Origin: Candidatus Treponema equifaecale | GTDB lineage: Bacteria; Spirochaetota; Spirochaetia; Treponematales; Treponemataceae | Direction: 5' to 3' | Assembly: GCA_018064905.1 (NCBI GenBank) | Contig: JAGHUJ010000029.1 | Location: forward strand, 1-41,288 | Length of the DNA stretch: 41,288 nt | Shown here: positions 18,505 to 27,358 of the stretch, in pieces | How positions within the stretch are numbered: position 1 is the first letter of the stretch | Layout of the letters: every line of letters starts with the position of its first letter | Position numbers and translations under genes: made by a program | Notes under the pieces: generated by a model | Database searches by the model: none | The model's input: the letters and a program-made list of their open reading frames with translations, nothing else | What the model was told of the DNA's origin: nothing

Positions 18505-18598
18505 GCGGCAGGGATATGGAAGGCGGCGGAGCCGTTGCGAAGCAATGCAGGCGCGGTAGACGCCGGAACCTGTAATAGCCCGACCCGAAGGGTGCCGC
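18505..18598. repeat. Structured intergenic element, family F2 copy 2
   Basis: Outer GCGGCA/TGCCGC, CAGG/CCTG, hairpins CGGC-GGA-GCCG, TTGC-GAA-GCAA, GGCG/CGCC, ACCC-GAA-GGGT. Confidence 0.7.
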
Positions 18599-18723
18599 CC
18601 ATTGTTTTTGGTGGCATCTTTGGCCGCCTGTATTCAAAAAAAGGTAAAACTGTGGTAACCTACTATTATTAAAATTGTTGTGTCCGTTCGTGGCATATTT
18701 TGAATGAAGTTTAGGAGACAATT

Positions 18724-19410
18724 ATGGAATCATACAAAAAAGAATTCATTGACTTTATGGTTGAGTGTCAGGTTTTGAAATTCGGGTCATTTACACTTAA
18801 ATCTGGCCGCCAGTCACCATTTTTTATGAATGCTGGTGCTTATGTTACTGGAAGCCAGTTGAAGAGACTTGGTGAATATTATGCTAAGGCTATCCACGAT
18901 AATTTTGGGGACGATTTTGATGTTTTCTTTGGTCCTGCTTACAAGGGAATCCCTCTGGCTGTTGTGACTGCCGTTGCTTATTCTGAACTTTATGGAAAAG
19001 AAGTGAAATATTGCTGTGACCGTAAGGAAGAAAAAGACCACGGTGCTGATAAAGGTGCTTTGTTGGGCTACAAAATCAAGGACGGTGACCGTGTTGTAAT
19101 TATTGAAGATGTTACAACTTCGGGTAAGTCTATAGAAGAAACTTATCCAAAAATCAAGGCTCAGGAAACAACTCCTGGTGGAATTAAAATTGTTGGTGAA
19201 ATTGTTTCTTTGAACCGCATGGAAAAGGCTCCTGATTCAACTAAGGCTGCCCTTGATGTGATCACTGAAAAGTACGGTTTCCCAGCAAAGGCTATTGTTT
19301 CTATGGCTGATGTTGTTGATGCCCTTTACACAAACGGTGACAAAAAACTGATTACAGACGAAATCAAAACTCAGATTGATGCATATTATGCAGAGTATGG
19401 AGCAAATTAA
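18724..19410 (+). CDS. pyrE: Orotate phosphoribosyltransferase
   Basis: KFGSFTLKSGRQSPFFMNAG, GPAYKGIPLAV, RVVIIEDVTTSGKSIEE. Confidence 0.96.
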   Translation: MESYKKEFIDFMVECQVLKFGSFTLKSGRQSPFFMNAGAYVTGSQLKRLGEYYAKAIHDNFGDDFDVFFGPAYKGIPLAVVTAVAYSELYGKEVKYCCDRKEEKDHGADKGALLGYKIKDGDRVVIIEDVTTSGKSIEETYPKIKAQETTPGGIKIVGEIVSLNRMEKAPDSTKAALDVITEKYGFPAKAIVSMADVVDALYTNGDKKLITDEIKTQIDAYYAEYGAN

Positions 19411-19444
19411 CTGTCTTTTGTAGTTTAGTTCCTGTAAAATTTGT

Positions 19445-19471
19445 GGTGGTTTCGAGGGCCTCAACCACCGC
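19445..19471. repeat. Minimal GGTGGTTTCGA...TCAACCACCG hairpin between convergent genes
   Basis: GGTGGTT (19445-19451) pairs with AACCACC (19463-19469). Confidence 0.7.
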
Positions 19472-19485
19472 ATAACTTGTGTTGA

Positions 19486-20337
19486 TCAATCTGTCTGCTG
19501 CTTTCTGAACTCTCTTGGGGATTGGCCTGTGTGTTTTTTGAAGGCGTCCCCAAAATAGTTGCTGTTGGTAAAACCGCAGGCCAGGGCGATTTGGGTTATG
19601 GTGAGCTGTCCGTTTAAAAGCATTTCCTGACTGTGCTGAAGACGGATATTGGTAAGGTATTCCTTAAAACCGTAGCCCGTAACTTCCTGAAATTTCCTTG
19701 AAAAATATGTGTCCCTCATTCCTGCAATCTGGGCCGCCTGTTCAAGTGAAATGTCCTTTTCGTAATTTTCAAAAATGAATCTTGCGGCTTTCTGAATTGA
19801 AGCTTCTGTTTCACCAATAAGCTGTTCCCTTTCATTGCGACCGTCTGAATTTCTTGCAATTTGTATCAGCAGCTTCAAAAGACAGCTTTTTCTGTTTATC
19901 TCTGAAAATTCGTCATTTTTTCTGGATTCGTACAATAATTCATCAAAGTTTTCTTCTAGTTTTACCCTGGAATTTGAATTGAAAGTCATTTTTCCCATTT
20001 GTACATTAGTTTTGAAAAAATCCTTTCCCAGAATTGATTTTATGTTTTCAAGATAAGTTTCTGTAAAACTCAGAGTGATTCGTTCAACCTTGTCTTCATA
20101 TTGGGTTCGGTGAAGGGTTGAGGGCGGTAAAATTACCAGTTCTCCTTGTGAAAGAATGAAAAGGCTGTGACCCACGAACATTCTGCAGGTTCCTTTTACA
20201 ACATAAAAAAGCTCATAATACGGATGGTAGTGGGATTCTGCCATGGATTCAGTTCTTACGAGCCTGTCTACAAAAAAATCCTGAACCTTATCCCTGTAGA
20301 GACCGTTTCGTTTTGTGTCATAAATCGCGTGTGTCAT
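19486..20337 (-). CDS. AraC-family transcriptional regulator with cupin N-terminus
   Basis: ESHYHPYYELFYVVKGTCRMFVG; C-terminal AraC HTH (LEQAAQIAGMRDTYFSRKFQEVTGYGFKEYLTNIRL...GFTNSNYFGDAFKKHTGQSPREFRK). Confidence 0.93.
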   Translation of the reverse strand: MTHAIYDTKRNGLYRDKVQDFFVDRLVRTESMAESHYHPYYELFYVVKGTCRMFVGHSLFILSQGELVILPPSTLHRTQYEDKVERITLSFTETYLENIKSILGKDFFKTNVQMGKMTFNSNSRVKLEENFDELLYESRKNDEFSEINRKSCLLKLLIQIARNSDGRNEREQLIGETEASIQKAARFIFENYEKDISLEQAAQIAGMRDTYFSRKFQEVTGYGFKEYLTNIRLQHSQEMLLNGQLTITQIALACGFTNSNYFGDAFKKHTGQSPREFRKQQTD

Positions 20338-20427
20338 AAAAAATCAGTAGTTTTGCCTAAAATTTCATAAAATTATCGTATTTTTACATTTTAATTTGAC
20401 TTATGATTATTTGTAAAGGAAATTTAT

Positions 20428-21825
20428 ATGAAGCTTGGCTTGTCTAAAAAAGATGAAAAATTCAGGGAGTTTTCGCTGAACGGAAACATGTTCAGGGTAA
20501 TTCTGTACGTGTGCATTCCTCTGGCACTTTACCAGAGCCTTACACAGGTTTTCAAGGTGTTCGATACAATGATGGCGGCTCACATCAGCGCAACTGCAGT
20601 TTCATCCGTTGCATATATTTCACAGATTCAGCTTATGCTTGCGGCTCTTGGAAGCGGACTTGCAGTTGGTGCCAGCATAAAGGTGAGCGAAGCATTTGGT
20701 GCAGGTGACTATGAGCTTGTAAGCCGCCGCGTTTCCACAATGATTGCAATGTGTGCCTTGTTTGGAGGAGCAATTCTGGTGATTCTTCTTCCGGCTTCAA
20801 AAGCCTTTTTGCGATTTATGAAAACTCCAGAAGAATTCATTGACATTGGAACAACCTATTTCAGAATAGAAATTCTGGCTCTTGTTGTAACTTTCTTCAA
20901 TAATATATACATCGCCATTGAACGAGCCCGCGGAAATTCAAAGAAAATTCTCTGGCTTAACATGGGAATCGTTGTTACAAAGCTGAGTTTTACCGCCGTT
21001 TTTGTTTACATTCTTCACTGGGGTGTTACTGCCATTGCCGTTGCAACTTTAATCGCTCAGCTTTCCGTGCTTTTTATTGCAATGTACAGCCTCCTTAAAA
21101 AAGACAATGTTTTCAGCTTTTCAATGGGAATGGTTTCATTTAAAAAAGAAATCACAATGCCAATGCTTAAGCTTTCCTTCCCTGTAATGATTGAAAAAGC
21201 TGCCTTTGCCGTTGGAAAAGTAATTGTAAACGCAATGTGTACCCTTTACGGGCCTCAGACTGTGGGTGCTCTGGGAGTTTCAAACAACATCGGTGGAATT
21301 ACCACAATGCCTCAGGCGGGATTTCAGGAAGGTGGAAGTGCAGTAATCAGCCAGAACCGTGGTGCAAAAAAGTTTGACCGAACAATGAAGGCCTTCTGGT
21401 GTGTTCTCATCTGCAATCTGATAATCGGCGTGGTTTTGATGACAACTTCTATTCTTTGCATTGAATACATTTCAAAATTTTTCGCAGGAAAGGATGTGGC
21501 TTTTCAGGAAATGATCAAGGACATTTACCGTTACGAAGCCTGGGGAGCAATTCCTCTTGGGGTTAACGCATCGGTTCTGGCTTTGATGTATGGTTTTGGC
21601 CGAACCCGTGTTACACTTTTTATGAATTTCTGTAGAATTTTCCTTTTCCGTGTGCCGGTTTTGATGGGATTGCAGAAGTTTACGGATTTTGGCCGTGAAA
21701 GTGCCGGAATTGTAATGGGGGTGAGCAATATGTTGAGCGGTCTTCTGGCGCTGGTTCTTGGAATTACAACAATTCTTTCTATTAAAAAGAATCTTGCAAA
21801 AGAAGTTCAGGAAGAAAATAAATAG
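20428..21825 (+). CDS. MATE-family multidrug/solute efflux transporter
   Basis: 465 aa, about 12 hydrophobic segments, MATE-like architecture (VFDTMMAAHISATAVSSVAY, PQAGFQEGGSAVISQNRGA). Confidence 0.9.
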   Translation: MKLGLSKKDEKFREFSLNGNMFRVILYVCIPLALYQSLTQVFKVFDTMMAAHISATAVSSVAYISQIQLMLAALGSGLAVGASIKVSEAFGAGDYELVSRRVSTMIAMCALFGGAILVILLPASKAFLRFMKTPEEFIDIGTTYFRIEILALVVTFFNNIYIAIERARGNSKKILWLNMGIVVTKLSFTAVFVYILHWGVTAIAVATLIAQLSVLFIAMYSLLKKDNVFSFSMGMVSFKKEITMPMLKLSFPVMIEKAAFAVGKVIVNAMCTLYGPQTVGALGVSNNIGGITTMPQAGFQEGGSAVISQNRGAKKFDRTMKAFWCVLICNLIIGVVLMTTSILCIEYISKFFAGKDVAFQEMIKDIYRYEAWGAIPLGVNASVLALMYGFGRTRVTLFMNFCRIFLFRVPVLMGLQKFTDFGRESAGIVMGVSNMLSGLLALVLGITTILSIKKNLAKEVQEENK

Positions 21826-21839
21826 AGATTTTGAAAAAA

Positions 21840-21968
21840 GGGCACTACGGCTTCGCCGCCGCTACGTCCGCCCTTCGCTAACGCTCATTCTAAAGCAGTT
21901 CTGGTGGTTTCGACTGAGCTCAACCACCGCCACAGCTTTAGAACTACGGGGCTACCATCGCTAGTGCA
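21840..21968. repeat. Structured intergenic element, family F1 copy 1
   Basis: GCACTA/TAGTGC outer, TTCTAAAGC/GCTTTAGAA, GGTGGTT/AACCACC, CGGC-TTC-GCCG. Confidence 0.75.
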
Positions 21969-21988
21969 TTAATTAACAGGAGACAATT

Positions 21989-23338
21989 ATGGAAGTTACA
22001 TTGGAACAGTTTGGCGGTAAAAATGACGGTGTTTTTAACAATATGAATGCCTTTGCCATGGCCTTTAACACACTTGCCAGAAACGGAGGCGGAAAGCTTC
22101 TGGTTACTGAAGGAGTGTGGCTTACAGGACCAATGGACATTCCATCCGATACAACGATTGAAATTTCAGAGAAAGCCGAAATTCGATTTTTGAACGATTA
22201 CAAATATTATCCACCAGTTTATACCCGCTGGGAAGGCTGTGAATGTTACGCAATGCATCCGCTGGTTTATGCAAACGGGGCAAAGAACATCAAGATTACA
22301 GGAAAAGGCACTTTGAACGGATGCGGTGAACCCTGGTGGAAACTGGCACTTGCAAAGCGTGACGACCAGATGGAACCAATTGAACCAGTTGAAAAGCTGT
22401 TCGCATCGTTGAATCCAGATTACAAAAATCAGCCGGGTGGCGGCGGTGGAAGGGAAAGTCAGTTCCTTCGTCCAAGCATGATTGAATTTGCAAACTGTGA
22501 AAACATTACCCTTGAAGGCGTAAAAATCATGAATTCACCTTTCTGGACAATTCATCCGCTTTATACAAAAAATCTGGTTCTCAAGGATTTGTATGTAGAA
22601 AATCCCTACGAAGCACCAAATACAGACGGAATCGACATTGACTCCTGCAAGGATGTTCAGATTTTGAACTGCTATGTATCTGTTGGAGACGACGGAATCT
22701 GCCTTAAATCTGGTTCAGGGCCAGACGGAGTACGCTGCGGTGTTCCAACGGAAAATGTATTCATCAAAGGCTGTACGGTTCGATTTGCCCACGGAGGAAT
22801 CGTTCTTGGCTCGGAAACCGCAGCGGGAATTCACAATGTAACAGCCGAAGACTGCGATTTGAACGGAACAGACAGAGGAATCAGAATCAAGTCTAGAAGA
22901 GGAAGGGCCGGTGATTTGTCTGGAGTTCACTTGAAGAACATCACAATGGACAACACGCTCTGTCCGATAGCCATAAACATGTACTACAGCTGCGGTGAAT
23001 ACGATCCAAAGTCATCATTGTTCAGCCTTGAACCACAGCCAGTAACAGAAACGACCCCAACTTTAAAAGACGTAACGATTGTAAATGTAAAGGCAAAAAA
23101 TTGCCGTGCCAGTGCAGGTTTGATAGCAGCGCTGCCAGAAGTTCCAATTGAAGGCCTTGTAATCCGTGACTGTGAATTCAGCACAGATGAAACTTCAGAA
23201 GAGTCCCCAATGAGAAGCGACATGTTCTTTGGCTTGCCAGAAGTAAAAGAGAAATCCTTCAGAATAATAAACGCAAAGAATGCAGTTTTTGAAAATGTGA
23301 AGGTGACAGGACCGAAAGACGCGTTTATTTATGGATAA
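21989..23338 (+). CDS. Glycoside hydrolase family 28 (polygalacturonase-like), no signal peptide
   Basis: NTDGIDIDSCKDV, VGDDGICLKSG, AHGGIVLGSE, RGIRIKSRRGRAG catalytic motifs. Confidence 0.93.
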   Translation: MEVTLEQFGGKNDGVFNNMNAFAMAFNTLARNGGGKLLVTEGVWLTGPMDIPSDTTIEISEKAEIRFLNDYKYYPPVYTRWEGCECYAMHPLVYANGAKNIKITGKGTLNGCGEPWWKLALAKRDDQMEPIEPVEKLFASLNPDYKNQPGGGGGRESQFLRPSMIEFANCENITLEGVKIMNSPFWTIHPLYTKNLVLKDLYVENPYEAPNTDGIDIDSCKDVQILNCYVSVGDDGICLKSGSGPDGVRCGVPTENVFIKGCTVRFAHGGIVLGSETAAGIHNVTAEDCDLNGTDRGIRIKSRRGRAGDLSGVHLKNITMDNTLCPIAINMYYSCGEYDPKSSLFSLEPQPVTETTPTLKDVTIVNVKAKNCRASAGLIAALPEVPIEGLVIRDCEFSTDETSEESPMRSDMFFGLPEVKEKSFRIINAKNAVFENVKVTGPKDAFIYG

Positions 23339-23395
23339 AAAATGAATGATGATTGAAGCTTATATCAAAAACACTGATAACTTGTTTACATGAAT

Positions 23396-23436
23396 CTTAT
23401 TTTAATCACCATTAAGTTAATGATGATTAAAATAAG
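23396..23436. terminator. 41-bp near-perfect palindrome between convergent genes
   Basis: CTTATTTTAATCA-C-CATTAA-G-TTAATG-A-TGATTAAAATAAG. Confidence 0.5.
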
Positions 23437-23466
23437 ATGATGAACTTTCACTGAAGATATTTTATA

Positions 23467-23787
23467 TTACTTAAACTCATTCTCCACAAATTTCGCAAAA
23501 TCATTTATCAGATTACTTTTTACTGTTTCTAATTTTTGTTTTAAGATGGAATCTTTTTCATTTTTTGACTCACACTGAAAGAACATAAGGGAATCTATTT
23601 CCAGTGCTTCTGCAAGTTTTTCGAGCATTTGCGGTGATGGATATTTCTTGCCGATTTCAATTGTTCCAATGTAATTTGTTGAAGTTCCTGCTTTTTCAGC
23701 CAACTGTTCCTGAGTAAAACCCCGTATTTTTCTGAATTTTCGTAAATTTTCCGCAAGAACCTGCTGTATTTTTGTCATCGAATCCAA
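23467..23787 (-). CDS. XRE-family HTH regulator
   Basis: LRKFRKIRGFTQEQLAEKAGTSTNYIGTIEIGKKYPSPQMLEKLAEAL; TTG 23787 or ATG 23778 start. Confidence 0.92.
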   Translation of the reverse strand: MDSMTKIQQVLAENLRKFRKIRGFTQEQLAEKAGTSTNYIGTIEIGKKYPSPQMLEKLAEALEIDSLMFFQCESKNEKDSILKQKLETVKSNLINDFAKFVENEFK

Positions 23788-23859
23788 CCTTTTAGAATAT
23801 TATTTACCATGAACCAGAATGTTTTTATTTACTAAAAAGTTGTATTATTGTTAAATTGT

Positions 23860-23878
23860 TATATACTGATAGTATATA
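23860..23878. promoter_or_regulatory. Candidate operator palindrome TATATACT-GAT-AGTATATA
   Basis: 8-bp perfect arms in the divergent XRE/lipoprotein intergenic region. Confidence 0.5.
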
Positions 23879-23895
23879 AAATCATTGGGGGTTTT

Positions 23896-25281
23896 ATGAT
23901 TATTTCTAGAAAAATCTTATTTAGTTTTTGCTCTTTGCTTTTGACAGGAGCTGTTTTTGTCGGTTGTAGTGAATCAGATGAAAAGAAATCTGCTACAGGT
24001 ATTGTCATTTCTGGTGATGAAACTGTTGTAGTTGGTGAACAGATTAGTTTAACCGCAACTGTAACACCAAACGATGCGGAAGACAGTGTTTCTTGGACTG
24101 TGTCAAATGCTAATGCTGAAATTGCAGGTGCAAACAAAACTGCAGTTCTTACTGGAAAGGCAGCTGGTTCTGTTATTGTTACTGCAACAGCTGGCAGTGC
24201 AAGTGCTACAAAAACAATTACCGTAAGTGCTGCTGGTGGTGCAGGGGCATCTGGAATTGATTACGAAAACCATAGTGCCGAAACAAACTATCTTTTGAAG
24301 ATTAGAAACAATACTTCAAAGAAACTGGTTGCATTCAAAGGTTCGCCTGCGGCTGATACACTCATTGGTGGGATTCCTGCAAGCACTTCAAATCATTGTC
24401 TTGCAAGAGCATCTTCATTGTTTCCAACTTCACAGGATTTCATTCTTTTTATTGTAACTGAAGAAGATTATTTAGCTAATAAGGATAGTTTGACAAGTCT
24501 TGCGAATATTCCTTTTGCTCGTCTTTATGCTTATTACAACACAAATTCTAACAACAATTTCGTTTATGAAATTTCTGGAAAAATGGGTGGAAATGCACAG
24601 ATTCTGTTGAACAACAACACTCCATACAATGTTGAACTTAGGAAAGACGGAATTTATGGAGAAACAATCGGTTATACAAGTGCAAGAACAATCAACACAA
24701 CATTCAAAGTAGAAAGCGGTGATTACTATATTTTCCCAGTATTCAGAAAATTTGATACAACTTTGAATGAAATCGTAACTGTTTATCCTAAGTATACAAC
24801 TGGAAATGCCACTGGAAACGCAATTGTTGAATATTTCAATGTTGATGATCAGAATCCTGCTCAGCTTGATGCGGCAAATTGGCAGCAGGGTGTAACATTT
24901 ACTTCAGGTTATGCTTATATCCGAATCAACAACCAGAGTTCTACTGGTATTAACTTCTATAACAGTGCAAATGGAGTTGCACTTACAACTTCAACTGGTG
25001 GACAGGCAATCAATTCTGGAAAGAGTCAGGTGTTTACTTTGGCAATGGACTTGAATTCTTCCAACAGTTCTACAGGCGATTATAAGTATGAATCAAGCAA
25101 GAGTTATGCACAGTTCCGTGTCGGCAATTCTTTGAAGAATGATTACTACATCACTGGAAGTTCTGATACTCCTTATACTTATGAGGCTGGAAAAATTTAT
25201 ACATACACAGTTACTGGATCAACAATTTATGATTTAGTTGTTAATACAACTCCAACTGTTTCTGATATTGGTGAATTCTAA
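23896..25281 (+). CDS. Lipoprotein with Big_2-type Ig-like domain
   Basis: Lipobox LLLTGAVFVGC; ATGIVISGDETVVVGEQISLTATVTPNDAEDSVSWTVS; TTGGGGG upstream of ATG 23896. Confidence 0.85.
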   Translation: MIISRKILFSFCSLLLTGAVFVGCSESDEKKSATGIVISGDETVVVGEQISLTATVTPNDAEDSVSWTVSNANAEIAGANKTAVLTGKAAGSVIVTATAGSASATKTITVSAAGGAGASGIDYENHSAETNYLLKIRNNTSKKLVAFKGSPAADTLIGGIPASTSNHCLARASSLFPTSQDFILFIVTEEDYLANKDSLTSLANIPFARLYAYYNTNSNNNFVYEISGKMGGNAQILLNNNTPYNVELRKDGIYGETIGYTSARTINTTFKVESGDYYIFPVFRKFDTTLNEIVTVYPKYTTGNATGNAIVEYFNVDDQNPAQLDAANWQQGVTFTSGYAYIRINNQSSTGINFYNSANGVALTTSTGGQAINSGKSQVFTLAMDLNSSNSSTGDYKYESSKSYAQFRVGNSLKNDYYITGSSDTPYTYEAGKIYTYTVTGSTIYDLVVNTTPTVSDIGEF

Positions 25282-25324
25282 AAACTGATTAAGGGGCTGC
25301 CCCAGAAGTTTTGCCGGGGCTATT

Positions 25325-25440
25325 CTAAAAGTTCGTAGGTGTCACCTCGAACGTAGTGGAGAGGTCTGTAAATCATTGCAATACAAAGAATTATAGATTT
25401 CTCGACTTTGCTCGAAAAGACAAATCTTTACTTGTTGGGC
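25325..25440. repeat. Dispersed-type intergenic repeat remnant (SFRAKSRNL / RFLDFARKD type)
   Basis: AGGTGTCACCTCGAACGTAGTGGAGAGGTCTGT...TTATAGATTTCTCGACTTTGCTCGAAA; spurious translations RFLDFARKD (+) and LSFRAKSRNL (-). Confidence 0.55.
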
Positions 25441-25460
25441 GGCTCCATTTTCCCTTCGTT

Positions 25461-27353
25461 ATGAAATTTAAGTTTCTTGCATTTTTAATAATTTCATTAC
25501 TTTTTTTCTCTTGTTCTGATTCTTCTGATGTAACTGTCGCCTCGTCTGATAATAAGTTAGAAGAAAAAGAAGAAGATAAAAAGAAAGACGAAGAAAATAA
25601 TGATGATTCCAAAACAGAGTCGTCAAAAGTTCAAGTCACATTTTCAAACATAAGCTCCTTTGATGTAAAGGTTTATGCCTATCAAAATCCAATTACAAAG
25701 TCCAGAGCTGATATTCTCGTTGAAGCGGGGAAATCAGGTCAATTAAATCTCGACAAAAGTGTAAGTTCTACAGGTGATTCATTTTATTTTGAATATCTTG
25801 TTCCTGTAGGAGACATTTCATTTCCGTATTTCAGTTATGAAAATTCAAAAATCCACAGAATCTGTGATGAAAGCGAAAATAAAATCATAATCGACGAACT
25901 AAAATCTTGTCCTACAAAGTCTGCTTACATTCTGCTGGAAAACAAAAGCAACACAGATTTTTATTTGCTAAACGGAAGTTCAATTCTTTCTCCAGAAGGT
26001 GCTGTTTCTCCAGTAATTCCATCTGAAAAAAGTGGTGTTTACATTTTGGGAGAAAACAGCGGGGCAGTGTATTACAAGGCAAATCTTCTGAAAGTTCAGC
26101 AAGGAACAGAAACAATCCCTTTGCCCGAAGTTGATTTTGAACTAGGAAACATCTACACATTTTCAGTTAGTAATTCTCTGATTTCATTAAAATCCGTAAC
26201 CCCATTTGATTTGGACACATCAAAAAAAATATGGTTCAAAAATCTTAATGTTTTTGCATCGAATGTCCCTCTAAAACCTGTTGCAAAGGAATCTTCTGAT
26301 TTGAAAAAGGGAACAATTGTTCTCGGAACGCTCAATACGAATCAAAAAGCCATTGGAATTGCAAGAATCGACACTTATGGAAATTACGCACCAGACATTC
26401 CAAATGCTATTTTTGACTCAAATTCAAACCTTGTGAAAAGCGGTGTTCTTGATTTTGCAGAGGCTCAGGACGGCTCAATAATTCTTCTTGTACAAAATGA
26501 ATATTCTGACGGCAATTACAGACAGATTCTGGTGAGATATGATTTTGAAAACAAAAATTTGCTTTGGATTCATCCGTTTGAAGAAACTTTGGCATTTTCA
26601 ACTGAAAGCCGAAATAAACTTCTTCTTGTGGATGAGGAAGTTCTTTTCTGTGGAAGTCAGATATCCGAAACAGGAATGCATCCGTTTTTTGGAAAATTCA
26701 ATCAAACCGAAAAATCATTGAGTTTCTGGAAATCTTCCAATGCTTCTGATTTTTTTACATCAGGAGCAGAAAGCATGTTCACTTCGATTTATTTTGACGG
26801 AACTGATTTTTATGTTTGTGGATTTGAGAACTGTGACTATCAATATTCCAGTCGCGTTCATTCTGGCATTGTATATAAATTTGATTCTTCACTTTCAGCT
26901 CAAAAAATATATAGCAAAGACAATGTAATCTTCTATTCGATTGACGGAACTGGAAAAAACTGGTTTGCATGCGGCGAAATCGCCGATTCTGGAACAATTC
27001 TTAAAGGCATCGTTGCTTCAAATCTTTATTCAGAACCGATTATCTACACCGTAAAAAATCCTTATTGCTGGTTCAAGCAGCTTTTTGTTCATAATTCAAA
27101 AATTGTCCTGTGCGGAAAATCCAGCAAAGATTTTTACGGAGAAAATTCTGCTTCTCTTTTTACAGTCTCATTTAATTTTAACGGCAAGCAGTTATGGTTC
27201 AATGAAGATTTTTCATCATCAACAGAAAATTTCACAACATACACAGATATTCTTGGAATAACACCGAACTCAATCGGAACATATACATTGGAAGTTTTCG
27301 ACTCAACAAAAAGTCGAATAGGCATAAAAGCAGCAGATTTGTTAGGGAGATAG
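25461..27353 (+). CDS. Lipoprotein with probable beta-propeller-like C-terminal region
   Basis: ATG at 25461: MKFKFLAFLIISLLFFSC lipobox; repeated GTIVLGTLN / GSIILLVQN / LLLVDEEVLFCGSQ / KIVLCGKSS strands. Confidence 0.8.
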   Translation: MKFKFLAFLIISLLFFSCSDSSDVTVASSDNKLEEKEEDKKKDEENNDDSKTESSKVQVTFSNISSFDVKVYAYQNPITKSRADILVEAGKSGQLNLDKSVSSTGDSFYFEYLVPVGDISFPYFSYENSKIHRICDESENKIIIDELKSCPTKSAYILLENKSNTDFYLLNGSSILSPEGAVSPVIPSEKSGVYILGENSGAVYYKANLLKVQQGTETIPLPEVDFELGNIYTFSVSNSLISLKSVTPFDLDTSKKIWFKNLNVFASNVPLKPVAKESSDLKKGTIVLGTLNTNQKAIGIARIDTYGNYAPDIPNAIFDSNSNLVKSGVLDFAEAQDGSIILLVQNEYSDGNYRQILVRYDFENKNLLWIHPFEETLAFSTESRNKLLLVDEEVLFCGSQISETGMHPFFGKFNQTEKSLSFWKSSNASDFFTSGAESMFTSIYFDGTDFYVCGFENCDYQYSSRVHSGIVYKFDSSLSAQKIYSKDNVIFYSIDGTGKNWFACGEIADSGTILKGIVASNLYSEPIIYTVKNPYCWFKQLFVHNSKIVLCGKSSKDFYGENSASLFTVSFNFNGKQLWFNEDFSSSTENFTTYTDILGITPNSIGTYTLEVFDSTKSRIGIKAADLLGR

Positions 27354-27358
27354 AAGGG

